From assembly GCF_036345255.1 (NCBI RefSeq), contig NZ_CP107783.1:8735001-8799000 (forward strand): DNA of 64,000 nt, given 5' to 3'. Position 1 is the first letter of the stretch. Every line of letters begins with the position of its first letter. The stretch comes from Streptomyces sp. NBC_00569 (lineage in GTDB: Bacteria > Actinomycetota > Actinomycetes > Streptomycetales > Streptomycetaceae). The notes beneath the pieces are model-generated. The model was given only the letters and a program-made list of their open reading frames with translations. It did not search any database and was not told the DNA's origin. Made by a program: the position numbers and the translations under genes. This document shows, in pieces, positions 43,857-52,471 of the stretch.

Positions 43857-45812
43857 TCAGCCGGTGTGGACGCGGGGGCGGCGGGCGCGGTCGGGTTCGG
43901 CTTTGCGCAGGACCTCTCGGGTGACCGGGGCGACTTCGCCCTGGCCGAAGAGGAAGAAACGCAGGAAGTTGTGGAAGGGGTTGCCCTCGGTCCACTCGAA
44001 GTAGATGTGCGGTGTGCAGACGGTCGAGTCGCGCACGTGGAGGAGCAAGGCGGCCAGGGCGTTGGGGACGGAGGAGGACTCCAGGGTGAGGACGCGGTAG
44101 CGGTTGTGGAGGACCTCGCCGTGGACGGTCAGGTCGCCCTCGAACTCGGACGGATCGGTGAGCGTCACCTCGAGGAAGACGAAGTCCTCCGGCTCCGGCA
44201 GGTCGTTGTCCGCCCGGATCTGCTCGATCTTGTCGCGATACTCGGCTTTGTCGCGCCGGTCGGGCTCGTTGGCGATGAACCGTATCTTCCTGGTGGCCAT
44301 GTCACGGACGAATCGTTCCGCCATGTCGTCCAGCGTCACGCTGGTCACGCGCAGTTCGAAGGCGCGCGCCAGCCGGGACAGCAGCGAGACCAGGATGATG
44401 CCGACGATGAAGCAGGCACCGATCTTCACGCCGTCGGGACGCTCGATGACGTTGACGACCGTCACGTACAACAGGACCGCCGATACCACCGCGAAGGCGA
44501 TGGTCCAGTTGCGCTGACCGGCCTTGCGGGCGGCGATGGTCACCGCGATCGCCGCCGAAGACATCAGGACCAGGACGCCCGTGGCGTAGGCACCGCCCTG
44601 CGCGTCCACGCTCGCGTCGAAGACCCAGGTGACCAGGAAAGCCACCAGACTGAAGACGATCACCATGGGGCGGACGGCTCGTGCCCAGTGCGGGGCCATG
44701 CCGTAGCGGGGCAGGTAGCGCGGCATCAGGTTGAGCAGCCCGGCCATCGCCGAGGCGCCGGCGAACCACAGGATGGCGATGGTGGACAGGTCGTAGACGG
44801 TACCGAAGGCACCGCCCAGGTACTCGTGCGCGAGGTAGGCGAGCGCGCGGCCGTTGGCCTGGCCGCCGGACTCGAACTCCTTCTCCGGGATCAGGACCGT
44901 GGTGATGAAGCTGGTCGCGATCAGGAACACGCTCATGATCAGCGCGGCGGTCGTCAGTAGCTTCTTCGTGTCCCGGATGCGGCCCTTCGGGTTCTCCTCG
45001 GTATCGCCCGGGTCGCCCTGGACGTGAGGCATGACCGCGACGCCGGTCTCGAAGCCGGAGAGGCCGAGGGCGAGCTTCGGGAAGACGATCAAGGATACGC
45101 CGATCATGACGAAGATGTTGCCGTGTTCGGCGGTCAGGGCACTGGTCCAGTCGGTGACCACGTGTCCCTCGGTCAGCACGTGCCACATACCGACGACCAC
45201 GACCACGGCATTGAGCGCGAGGTAGACCGCCACCAGGGCCACCGCGACACCGATCGCCTCCAGGAAACCCTTGAGGAAGACCGCGCCGAGCAACGCCACG
45301 AGAATCAGCGTGATCAGCATCTGCTTGCCGTGCAGGGTGTCGGTCAGATGCGGGTTCTCGACCAGGTGGGTCGAAGCGTCCGCCGCGGACAGGGTGATGG
45401 TGATGAGGAAGTCAGTCGCGGCGAAGCCGAGCAGGGTCAGGACGAACAGCTTCCCCTTCCAGAAGGACAGCAGCCGCTCCAGCATCGCGATCGAGCCCTC
45501 GCCGTGCGGGCTCTCCTCAGCCACCCTGCGGTAGACGGGAAGGGCGCCCGCCAGGGTGACGATCACCAGCACGACGGTGGCGATGGGGGAGAGCAGTCCG
45601 GCAGCGAGGGCGGCGATGCCCGGCTGGTAGCCCAGGGTCGAGAAATAGTCGACGCCGGTGAGACACATGACCCGCCACCAACGCTGGCCGTTGTGCGGGG
45701 GCTCCGGCTCGGCGTGAGGTCCCGTGTGCCCTCCGGGCTTGCCCATGTCGGACAGGCCCTGCAGCATCCACGTCCGTAGTCGGCTCGGAGGCGGGTGTTC
45801 GGTGGTGGCCAT
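43857..45812 (-). CDS. APC-superfamily permease with cytoplasmic C-terminal domain
   Basis: 651 residues. After a 45-residue N-terminal tail come about 12 helices ([55 protein letters not shown]). A soluble C-terminal domain of about 170 residues follows ([20 protein letters not shown]). This is the size and layout of APC permeases related to the KimA/amino-acid transporter branch. The substrate is probably K+ or an amino acid; the potassium genes that follow favour K+, but the sequence does not prove it. No CGTCAA pair points towards its start. Confidence 0.82.
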   Translation of the reverse strand: MATTEHPPPSRLRTWMLQGLSDMGKPGGHTGPHAEPEPPHNGQRWWRVMCLTGVDYFSTLGYQPGIAALAAGLLSPIATVVLVIVTLAGALPVYRRVAEESPHGEGSIAMLERLLSFWKGKLFVLTLLGFAATDFLITITLSAADASTHLVENPHLTDTLHGKQMLITLILVALLGAVFLKGFLEAIGVAVALVAVYLALNAVVVVVGMWHVLTEGHVVTDWTSALTAEHGNIFVMIGVSLIVFPKLALGLSGFETGVAVMPHVQGDPGDTEENPKGRIRDTKKLLTTAALIMSVFLIATSFITTVLIPEKEFESGGQANGRALAYLAHEYLGGAFGTVYDLSTIAILWFAGASAMAGLLNLMPRYLPRYGMAPHWARAVRPMVIVFSLVAFLVTWVFDASVDAQGGAYATGVLVLMSSAAIAVTIAARKAGQRNWTIAFAVVSAVLLYVTVVNVIERPDGVKIGACFIVGIILVSLLSRLARAFELRVTSVTLDDMAERFVRDMATRKIRFIANEPDRRDKAEYRDKIEQIRADNDLPEPEDFVFLEVTLTDPSEFEGDLTVHGEVLHNRYRVLTLESSSVPNALAALLLHVRDSTVCTPHIYFEWTEGNPFHNFLRFFLFGQGEVAPVTREVLRKAEPDRARRPRVHTG

Positions 45813-45924
45813 CGACGTGCTCTCCTGACGTGCCGCTCAGCGTGTGGTCCCGGCCATCACACGGACGGCGGCACCAGCGTAAGCAGAGAGTGACGTATGG
45901 GCCTGAGGATGAGCTGTCCGAGGG

Positions 45925-45941
45925 CGTCAAGCTTCCGTTAA
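45925..45941 (+). promoter_or_regulatory. CGTCAA box before the kdpD remnant
   Basis: CGTCAA-GCTTC-CGTTAA, the same 11-bp direct repeat as in front of the other potassium genes, pointing right towards the kdpD fragment at 46030. Confidence 0.6.
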
Positions 45942-46029
45942 GAAGGACCCGCCCATACCAGCTGCACAGCTGCCGTGCGCCCACTGTGCCTACCCCGGCG
46001 GCGCGTTCACCGAGCGTGACCCCGGCGCG

Positions 46030-46200
46030 CTGCTCGCGCACACGAACGTGCCCGGCGGCGCCCGCAACGCCAGCGCTGACAGGACGTCGAACAGTTCCTC
46101 GCAGCCGGGATCGATGTCGTCACCGCCGTCAACATTCTGCACCTCGCCTCGCTGCACGACGTCGTCGAGGAGATCGCCAAGGTGGCGCAGGCCGTCCAAC
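46030..46200 (+). pseudogene. kdpD remnant
   Basis: LLAHTNVPGGARNA and, after a one-base shift, QDVEQFLAAGIDVVTAVNIL then HLASLHDVVEEIAKV match the KdpD N-terminal domain just past Walker B; compare HSNVPGAGRNAKRWQDIEEL in the intact KdpD at 54210. About 57 codons remain. It still has a CGTCAA box upstream, so a second kdp locus once stood here. Confidence 0.8.
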
Positions 46201-46259
46201 GGCCTGGGAGAGAACAGCGTCACAGGCGGGCGGACCGACTCGGCCCGGCTGCCTCTGGA

Positions 46260-46991
46260 TCACCCGTCCAGCTGTGCGCGCATGAGTGCGTCGAGTCGTC
46301 GCCACGCCGGGGCGCTGGCGTTGACCGTCTGTTGGATGAGCGCGGAGACGTCGGAGGTCGCGTCCAACGACGGAGGTTCGGCGCTGGCGTAGCGCAGCCG
46401 GGTCGCCTCCACGATGCGGTGCGCGAGGTCGTCGACGCGGGGGTCGTCGGCGTCGAGGTCGTACGCGCGGTCGTAGTCGATGAAGAGGCTTCGCAGCGCG
46501 GGGTCGGCCAGGGTTTCGGACTGGTCCTGGAACAGGGTGATCGCCTGCTCCGGATGGGCGGCGAACACGAGGATCCACAGGTCGCGTTGGAAATCCACCC
46601 ATCGTGGAGTGAAGCCCCAGTCGGCCAGGCGTTCCAAGTGGGTGGAGACTTCGGTGGGGAGTGCTGTCGCCCGACCGGCGGCGAGTCGGCGCAGGCGACC
46701 CTGTGCCGCTCGCAGATCTCGGATACGGGTGGTGAGTTCGTCGTCCACCTCACGCAGCGCCTGCTGGAGGTCCTCGTCGGACGCCGCTCTCAGCTGCCGG
46801 ATGCGGGCGAGGGGGACGCCGGCCTCGGCAAGGGTGCGGATCTTGATGAGGTCGATGGCGTCCTGCGCGCCATACCGGCGGTATCCGGACGCGTCCCGGT
46901 CGGGCTCGGGGAGCAGTCCCTTGTCGTGGTAGACGCGGACGGTCTTGGTCGATACCCCCGCGTACCTGGCCAGCTGCCCGATGGTGATCAC
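46260..46991 (-). CDS. MerR-family regulator with long effector domain
   Basis: 243 residues from GTG 46991 (VITIGQLARYAGVSTKTVRV). The winged helix (YHDKGLLPEPDRDASGYRRY) and a long coiled coil (LREVDDELTTRIRDLRAAQG) are followed by a C-terminal helical domain (about 110-243: WVDFQRDLWILVFAAHPEQA) of the TipAS-like size that binds small ligands. It is divergent from the small gene at 47046, which has a MerR-type promoter in the gap. Confidence 0.9.
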   Translation of the reverse strand: MITIGQLARYAGVSTKTVRVYHDKGLLPEPDRDASGYRRYGAQDAIDLIKIRTLAEAGVPLARIRQLRAASDEDLQQALREVDDELTTRIRDLRAAQGRLRRLAAGRATALPTEVSTHLERLADWGFTPRWVDFQRDLWILVFAAHPEQAITLFQDQSETLADPALRSLFIDYDRAYDLDADDPRVDDLAHRIVEATRLRYASAEPPSLDATSDVSALIQQTVNASAPAWRRLDALMRAQLDG

Positions 46992-47007
46992 CGGGCCATC
47001 GTCCCAC

Positions 47008-47045
47008 TTGACCTTTCCCCTGGGGCAGGGGCGCACCATGACGGC
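47008..47045 (+). promoter_or_regulatory. MerR-type promoter
   Basis: TTGACC at 47008 is followed by the dyad CCCCTGGGG and a -10 region about 19 bp on. Transcription would start close to the ATG at 47046, giving a leaderless message. Confidence 0.55.
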
Positions 47046-47332
47046 ATGACGCACACGAACATCGATCGGGAGTCCCTGCGCGAGCTGGCCGACGCGGGCA
47101 ATGAGACTGCTCTGGACCGGCTGGCCGACCTCGCCGACGCGGCAGACGATGTCGAGGAGTTGAGCGAACTGCTGGACGAGGGCTGCATGCGAGCCGGACT
47201 GCTGCTCACTCGCCGTGCCTGTGCGACCGGTGACCTGCGTGAACTGCAACGCATCTGCGACGCCGGGTACGACGAGGCGGGCGAGCAGGTGAACCGGCTG
47301 CTGAAGGCATCGGCCGCCGATCAAGAGGATTG
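47046..47332 (+). CDS. Small acidic helical protein, unknown function
   Basis: 95 residues (MTHTNIDRESLRELADAGNE). It looks like a string of short helical pairs (ETALDRLADLADAADDVEEL, SELLDEGCMRAGLLLTRRAC) reminiscent of ankyrin/Sel1-type packing, but no family is assigned. It is driven by the MerR-type promoter shared with the divergent regulator. Its last 12 bp overlap the convergent gene. Confidence 0.7.
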
Positions 47333-47671
47333 AGGGCGGGCGTGGTCGCGGCTGTGTCCTGCTACCGAACCCGGGATCTGTAGTGACGCCTCGTGCGACT
47401 GCTCGCTCCCGGCGCGGAGGAACGTGAAGCGCACGTGCAGTGTCCGGGCTTCGGCCGGGAGCGCCGGCCGGCCTGAGAGGGTGCCGTGGGTGCTGCTTCC
47501 GTCGGGGCTCGGGCCGTACGCGCCGCCCCAGTCGAGGTACTCGTTGCCCAGGTCGTCCTGTGCCTCGAGTATCGGAGCGGCAGGCTGGGCGTCGGACTCG
47601 GGCAGGGGCAGCGTGATGGAGTAGGTGAGGGTGAAGGAATCGGCCTTCAGCTTCAGCTTGCGGATGGCCAT
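47321..47671 (-). CDS. Hypothetical beta-rich protein
   Basis: 116 residues from the ATG at 47671. KLKLKADSFTLTYSITLPLP, GNEYLDWGGAYGPSPDGSST and LHVRFTFLRAGS suggest one beta-sandwich domain. There is no signal peptide in this form. The same frame continues upstream to about 47727 without a better start. It follows the acetyltransferase gene closely, so the two are likely co-transcribed. Function unknown. Confidence 0.6.
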   Translation of the reverse strand: MAIRKLKLKADSFTLTYSITLPLPESDAQPAAPILEAQDDLGNEYLDWGGAYGPSPDGSSTHGTLSGRPALPAEARTLHVRFTFLRAGSEQSHEASLQIPGSVAGHSRDHARPQSS

Positions 47672-47727
47672 TTCGTGGCGGCCTTCGAGGATGGTCAGGC
47701 TGAGGAGAGGTGCTCTGATGGGGGCTC

Positions 47728-48498
47728 CTACGTGGTGAGAAGGTTCTGGCGAGCTGGGCTTCCCACCGCGTAGTGAACGTACTCGCGTACCAGCCGGAAG
47801 CCGGCTGTCCAGGCCAGGAGGCGGCTGGCGCGGTTGAGGACGGAGCAGTTCCAGCTGGGGGTGTGGCCGCGTGCGGTGATGTCCGCGGCGAGGGCGGTGA
47901 CGCAGGCCAGCGCGAGGCGGTGGCGACGGTGGTCAGGGGTGGTGAAGACCGCTACGTCCTCGTAGCGGGTGCCGCGGAAGTATGTGCAGGCGATGGCCAG
48001 TACCTGGCCGCCGCGGTCTACGGCGGCCCAGCCGTGACCGGAGGTGGCGAGGCCCTCGGCGCCGCCCCAACTGGCGTGGATCCAGGCCGAATCGGCGCCA
48101 AGGGCGTGCAAGGCATCGGTGTCGGCGGGTTCGAGGCGGCGTACGGTCACGCCGCGGGGGGTCGGGCAGGGCTGCGGTTCGGCCTGCAGGGTCCACACCA
48201 TGCGTTCCCACGGGGTGAGGCGGTCGAAGGCCGCGCCGAGGGCCGGCAGGAAGCGGGTGGGCGCGTCGATGCGGCTGCCTGCCAGGGCCGCCAGGTCCTC
48301 GGGTGTGTCAGGGGAGCCGCGCAGCAGGACATGGTCGGCGCAGGAAACGGCGATGACGCGCGGCTGATCCGTTCGGTCCGCCCACCAGCGGCCGACGCCG
48401 GTGGTGAGGACGTGTTCGCCGATCGTGGCCGGCCCGGGGGCGCCGGCAGGGAACCAGCGGGTGAGTGGCGGCAGTTGGCGGGGTTCGAGTTCGATCAT
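47728..48498 (-). CDS. GNAT-family acetyltransferase
   Basis: 256 residues from the ATG at 48498 (MIELEPRQLPPLTRWFPAGA) after GGAGAAG. The C-terminal half (about 120-250) is the GNAT fold: VTVRRLEPADTDALHALGAD, AVFTTPDHRRHRLALACVTA as the acetyl-CoA loop, and RASRLLAWTAGFRLVREYVH. The N-terminal half resembles the FR47-like two-domain type. The acceptor is unknown. Confidence 0.85.
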   Translation of the reverse strand: MIELEPRQLPPLTRWFPAGAPGPATIGEHVLTTGVGRWWADRTDQPRVIAVSCADHVLLRGSPDTPEDLAALAGSRIDAPTRFLPALGAAFDRLTPWERMVWTLQAEPQPCPTPRGVTVRRLEPADTDALHALGADSAWIHASWGGAEGLATSGHGWAAVDRGGQVLAIACTYFRGTRYEDVAVFTTPDHRRHRLALACVTALAADITARGHTPSWNCSVLNRASRLLAWTAGFRLVREYVHYAVGSPARQNLLTT

Positions 48499-48592
48499 CG
48501 GCTTCTCCGTGGGGCAGTGAGGGGGAGGGGCGGGCGGGGGAGGTGCGGCGTGCGTCACCGGTCTGGTGGCCCCGCTCGCCCCTACGGGCGGG

Positions 48593-48670
48593 TCAGCGCT
48601 GGCCGGCCTTGTGGCCGTGGTTCGCTTTCTTCTTGCGGCGGGTCTTCTTCTTGCGGGATCGCTTCGACAT
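48593..48670 (-). CDS. Small basic protein of 25 residues
   Basis: MSKRSRKKKTRRKKKANHGH followed by KAGQR; 13 of the first 15 residues after Met are Lys, Arg or Ser. An ACGGAGTTACCACCC leader precedes the ATG. I recall similar tiny Lys/Arg-rich proteins in other Streptomyces, so it is likely real. Ribosome or nucleic-acid binding is a guess from charge. Confidence 0.65.
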   Translation of the reverse strand: MSKRSRKKKTRRKKKANHGHKAGQR

Positions 48671-48701
48671 GGGTGGTAACTCCGTTATGGGGTGGGTGCG
48701 T

Positions 48702-49511
48702 TCAAGCGGTGCGGCCGACGAGGAGGTCGGCCAGTTTGTTGAGGCGCTTGACGGTGCGGTCCTCGGTGGCGGCGGGCGCGGGGGCGACGCGTTCGGCGCG
48801 GTCGTAGTAGGCGCCGTTGACGATTTCGACCGACGGGTCGCAGAGGCGGACCACGTGTGCGGCGCCCTCGGTGGGTGTGACGCCGTCGTGGGCGTAGAGG
48901 GGGAGCAGCGGGGTGTCGCACACACCCGGGTGGACGGACACCGCGGTGACGCGCGGATCCGCCGCGAAGACCGTCAGGGCCAGTTGCGACTGGGCGTACG
49001 CGGCGAGCCGGGAGTAGCGGCGGGCGCGGTTGGGGTCGCTCCACTGGATGGATCCGGTGCGGTGCAGGGACGAGGAGACGTTCACGACGCGGCCGCCCGG
49101 ACTGCTGGTGAGGGCCGGTTCCAGCAGGCAGGTCAGCAGGTAGTGGGCGAGGAAGTTGACCTGGAAGGCGATCTCGTTGCCGTCGGCGGTGATGGTGTGC
49201 CGCTCGGGTGCCGCCATGCCCGCGTTGTTCACGAGGACGTCCAGGTGCGGGTGCTCGGCGATGACACGGGCCGCCATGGTCTCGACCTCGTCGAGGCGGG
49301 TGAAGTCGGCGCCCATGGTGCACAGCAGGTCGGCGTCGATGCCGGCCGTCGCGACGAGGCGGTCGGCGGCGGCGCGCGCTTCCTCGGCGGTGCGGCCGTG
49401 CAGCAGCACGGTGGCGCCCCGTTCGGCGAGCTGCCGGGCGGTCTCCAGGCCGATGCCGGAAGTGGCGCCGGTGACGAGGAGAGTACGGGACGAAAGGGTG
49501 GTGTCAGGCAT
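48702..49511 (-). CDS. SDR-family oxidoreductase with Lys-to-Gln change
   Basis: 269 residues. LLVTGATSGIGLETARQLAE is the NAD(P)-binding motif, LDVLVNNAGMA the NNAG motif, and RVVNVSSSLHRTG carries the catalytic serine. The usual YxxxK reads YAQSQ, so the lysine that lowers the tyrosine pKa is a glutamine. The protein resembles retinol-dehydrogenase-like SDRs. It may be poorly active or use another residue. A MerR-type promoter lies about 230 bp upstream. Confidence 0.88.
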   Translation of the reverse strand: MPDTTLSSRTLLVTGATSGIGLETARQLAERGATVLLHGRTAEEARAAADRLVATAGIDADLLCTMGADFTRLDEVETMAARVIAEHPHLDVLVNNAGMAAPERHTITADGNEIAFQVNFLAHYLLTCLLEPALTSSPGGRVVNVSSSLHRTGSIQWSDPNRARRYSRLAAYAQSQLALTVFAADPRVTAVSVHPGVCDTPLLPLYAHDGVTPTEGAAHVVRLCDPSVEIVNGAYYDRAERVAPAPAATEDRTVKRLNKLADLLVGRTA

Positions 49512-49828
49512 GGTCCATCCGGGGTTCCGAGTACGGCTTCGCGTACGGCTCGGGTCCGCGTACGGCGGTTGCGTACGGGCGTGGAAAGGGGCGCCGGACG
49601 TGGGTCACGGCGCCCCTGGGGCGGCGGAAGGCGCGTCAGCGGACGGCGGACGCGGGCGTTTCCGCGCAGCGGGGCACACGGCGGGACGCCCGATGAGGCG
49701 GCCGGTCGATGAGGAGCCACTCGCTGTTCATGCTGTTATGGAACCTGGGGCAGCTACCCCGTACAAGGTCAAGTCACTGTCTCTTACGGGCCCCTGACGT
49801 GCCCGGACGTGTTCTTGACGCCGTCTGT
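49512..49828 (-). promoter_or_regulatory. Upstream region of the SDR gene: MerR-type promoter, GTACGG repeats, hairpin
   Basis: On the minus strand CTTGACCTTGTACGGGG (from 49772) has the -35 and left arm of a MerR-type promoter, with ACCT..AGGT ends and a CATAAC -10 near 49735. Four (GC)GTACGG units lie at 49531, 49541, 49558 and 49571. AGGGGCGCC/GGCGCCCCT (49587-49617) forms a hairpin. Confidence 0.5.
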
Positions 49829-51994
49829 TCACCCGAGCCCTGGCACGGTGGAAATGAGCAGGTCGATGAGCTTGATGCCCAGGAAGGGCAGGACGAGGCC
49901 GCCGAGTCCGTACAGCGTCAGGTTGCGCCGCAGCAGGTCGTGCGCCGACGCGGGCGTGTAACGCACGCCCCGCAGCGCGAGTGGGATCAGCGCGACGATG
50001 ATGAGCGCGTTGAAGATGATCGCCGAGGTGATGGCCGAGGTCGGGCTGTGCAGGCTCATGATGTTGAGCGACTCCAGGCCCGGGTACGCGCCCGCGAACA
50101 TGGCCGGGATGATCGCGAAGTACTTGGCGACGTCGTTCGTGATGGAGAACGTCGTCAATGCACCTCGGGTGATGAGGAGTTGCTTGCCGATCTCGACGAT
50201 CTCGATGAGCTTCGTAGGGTTGGAGTCCAGGTCGACCATGTTCCCGGCCTCTTTGGCCGCGGAGGTTCCCGTGTTCATGGCCACGCCCACGTCGGCCTGT
50301 GCGAGCGCCGGCGCGTCGTTCGTTCCGTCGCCCGTCATCGCGACCAGCTTGCCACCTTCCTGCTCACGCTTGATGAGTGCGAGCTTGTCCTCGGGGGTGG
50401 CCTCGGCCAGGTAGTCGTCCACGCCGGCCTCTTCGGCGATGGCCTTGGCCGTGAGCGGGTTGTCGCCCGTGATCATGACGGTTCTGATGCCCATGCGGCG
50501 CAGCTCGGCGAAGCGCTCGCGGATGCCGTCCTTGACCACGTCCTTCAGGTGGATCAGGCCCAGTACCCGTGGCCCGTCCCAGTCGTGCACGGCGACCAGG
50601 AGCGGCGTGCCCCCGGAGGCGGCGACCGAGTCGGCGAACCAGCGCGCCTCGGCGGGGACCTGGCCGCCGTACATCTGCACCCACTCGATCACCTGTTGGG
50701 CGGCGCCCTTGCGGATCGCACACACCGCGCCGTTGTCCCAGCGCAGATCGACACCGCTCATGCGGGTCTGCGCGGTGAACCGCACCCACCGCGCGTGGCC
50801 CAACTCGCCCTCGGTGGGAGCCCGTAGCCCGAAGCGTTCCTTCGCCAGCACGACGACGGAGCGGCCTTCGGGCGTCTCGTCGGCCAGCGACGACAGCTGG
50901 GCGGCGCCGGCCAGCTGGCCTTCGGTGATGCCGGGCACCGGTACGAAGGCGGCCGCCTCGCGGTTGCCGAGAGTGATGGTTCCGGTCTTGTCGAGGAGCA
51001 GGGTGCCCACGTCGCCGGCCGCCTCGACCGCGCGGCCGGACATGGCGAGGACATTGCGCTGGACGAGCCGGTCCATGCCCGCGATGCCGATCGCCGACAG
51101 CAGCGCTCCGATGGTCGTCGGGATGAGGGTGACGAGGAGGGCGACCAGGACGGTGGTGGACTGAGCGGCATCCGCATACCCGGCCATCGGCTGGAGCGTG
51201 ACGACGACCAGGACGAAGACGATCGTCAGCGCGGCCAGCAGGATGTTCAGGGCTATCTCGTTCGGGGTCTTCTGCCGTGCGGCGCCTTCGACGAGCGCGA
51301 TCATCCGGTCCAGGAAGGAGTGACCCGGGCGCGCGCTGACGCGGACGACGATCCGGTCGGACAGGACCGTCGTGCCGCCGGTGACACCGCTGCGATCACC
51401 CCCCGACTCCCGTACGACGGGTGCGGATTCGCCGGTGACGGCGGATTCGTCGACCGCCGCGACGCCGTCGATGACGTCGCCGTCGGCGGGGATCAGTTCG
51501 CCTGCCTCGACCACGACGACATCCAGCGGCTTGAGGTCTGTGGCAGCCACCGCCTCGGTCTCCACGCTGTTCGGGTCGGTGCCGTAGTTCCAGTGACGCA
51601 GGCGCAGCGCGACCGTGTCCGTACGCGCCCTGCGCAGCGATTCCGCCTGTGCCTTGCCGCGGCCCTCGGCGACGGCCTCGGCGAGATTCGCGAAGATCAC
51701 CGTCAGCCACAGCCAGGCGCTGATGACCAAGGTGAAGACAGCGGGGTGCAGGGCCGCGGAGAGGGTGGTGAGGACGGCTCCGACGGAGACGACGAACAGT
51801 ACCGGGTTCCTGACCAGAATTCGCGGGTGCAGTTTTCGCAGCGCCTCGGGGAAGGACCGTGCGAGCTGGGCGGGTTCGAACAGTCCGCTCGGCGCGCGGC
51901 GTCCCGAACCTCGCTCGGTCCATGGTTCGGGTCCGTGCTGAAGAGGGGACGGTGGGGCCTGCTGGGGAGGTGCGGAAAACATGGGGACCTTCAT
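49829..51994 (-). CDS. kdpB: Potassium-transporting P-type ATPase subunit KdpB (no kdpA or kdpC beside it)
   Basis: 721 residues of the catalytic subunit of the Kdp K+ pump. [20 protein letters not shown] is the A-domain with [24 protein letters not shown] the phosphorylation site, [20 protein letters not shown] the P-domain, and [20 protein letters not shown] the hinge. [18 protein letters not shown] in a late helix carries the KdpB-specific Asp and Lys. All key residues are present, so it should fold and hydrolyse ATP. No kdpA, kdpC or kdpF is adjacent, and kdpA begins 11 kb away on the other strand. The start at 51994 follows GAGG; a second ATG is at 51982. Confidence 0.95.
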   Translation of the reverse strand: MKVPMFSAPPQQAPPSPLQHGPEPWTERGSGRRAPSGLFEPAQLARSFPEALRKLHPRILVRNPVLFVVSVGAVLTTLSAALHPAVFTLVISAWLWLTVIFANLAEAVAEGRGKAQAESLRRARTDTVALRLRHWNYGTDPNSVETEAVAATDLKPLDVVVVEAGELIPADGDVIDGVAAVDESAVTGESAPVVRESGGDRSGVTGGTTVLSDRIVVRVSARPGHSFLDRMIALVEGAARQKTPNEIALNILLAALTIVFVLVVVTLQPMAGYADAAQSTTVLVALLVTLIPTTIGALLSAIGIAGMDRLVQRNVLAMSGRAVEAAGDVGTLLLDKTGTITLGNREAAAFVPVPGITEGQLAGAAQLSSLADETPEGRSVVVLAKERFGLRAPTEGELGHARWVRFTAQTRMSGVDLRWDNGAVCAIRKGAAQQVIEWVQMYGGQVPAEARWFADSVAASGGTPLLVAVHDWDGPRVLGLIHLKDVVKDGIRERFAELRRMGIRTVMITGDNPLTAKAIAEEAGVDDYLAEATPEDKLALIKREQEGGKLVAMTGDGTNDAPALAQADVGVAMNTGTSAAKEAGNMVDLDSNPTKLIEIVEIGKQLLITRGALTTFSITNDVAKYFAIIPAMFAGAYPGLESLNIMSLHSPTSAITSAIIFNALIIVALIPLALRGVRYTPASAHDLLRRNLTLYGLGGLVLPFLGIKLIDLLISTVPGLG

Positions 51995-52074
51995 GCCTCG
52001 GTGGGGACCGCGCCCGCGCACAGGGCGGCGCGCCGGCGACCGGTCGGGCTGACAGAACGTGTGGGGGCTGCCGG

Positions 52075-52108
52075 GCCTTGCGGTGCCGGGGCCCCGGCAC
52101 CGCAAGGC
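52075..52108. promoter_or_regulatory. Perfect 34-bp palindrome upstream of kdpB
   Basis: GCCTTGCGGTGCCGGGG and its exact complement lie back to back with no spacer, 81 bp before the kdpB start. It could be an operator, an attenuator in the kdpB leader, or a two-way terminator. Confidence 0.8.
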
Positions 52109-52335
52109 TGCGCACGGACGTCGGCGACGGGGCTGGGAGACGCCGTCCGCGTGTTCGGCTGCCCATGAGATGCCCTGACCGGAGGCGTCCGATGGGCGCT
52201 TCCGAGGGAAGCCGTCACGCCACTGACGCCCGCGGTCTTCACCGGCGGCCGAGGGGAAATCTAGCCCCGCCGGATGACCGCACTGCGCCACCCGGTACGA
52301 AATTTGCGCCCCTCTTACGACCCGCCGAACGGTGG

Positions 52336-52384
52336 CATCAAGCTCGCGTCAAGGTCACCTGAGAAGACGTCAGGAAGGCGTCAA
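52336..52384 (+). promoter_or_regulatory. Two tandem CGTCAA boxes (KdpE-like)
   Basis: CATCAA-GCTCG-CGTCAA at 52336-52352 and CGTCAG-GAAGG-CGTCAA at 52368-52384, 32 bp apart, pointing to the gene at 52472. Confidence 0.7.
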
Positions 52385-52471
52385 CGGACCACATTCGTGT
52401 CCGCTTCGCGTCGCACACTGAGCGGCACGGGGGACACGGGCGACCGTTCGTGGCGTGACGATGGAGGGCTC

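Noticed and set aside
43833..44960. Plus-strand open frame of 375 codons
   Set aside because: Antisense to the APC permease, no recognisable motif.
49790..49820. Another CGTCAA pair near the kdpB stop
   Set aside because: On the minus strand it reads CGTCAA-N5-CGTCCG; the second half is poor and no potassium gene follows.
51995..52471. kdpB controlled by the CGTCAA boxes in its upstream gap
   Set aside because: Both box pairs point away from kdpB, unlike the other cases, so I assigned them to the gene at 52472.
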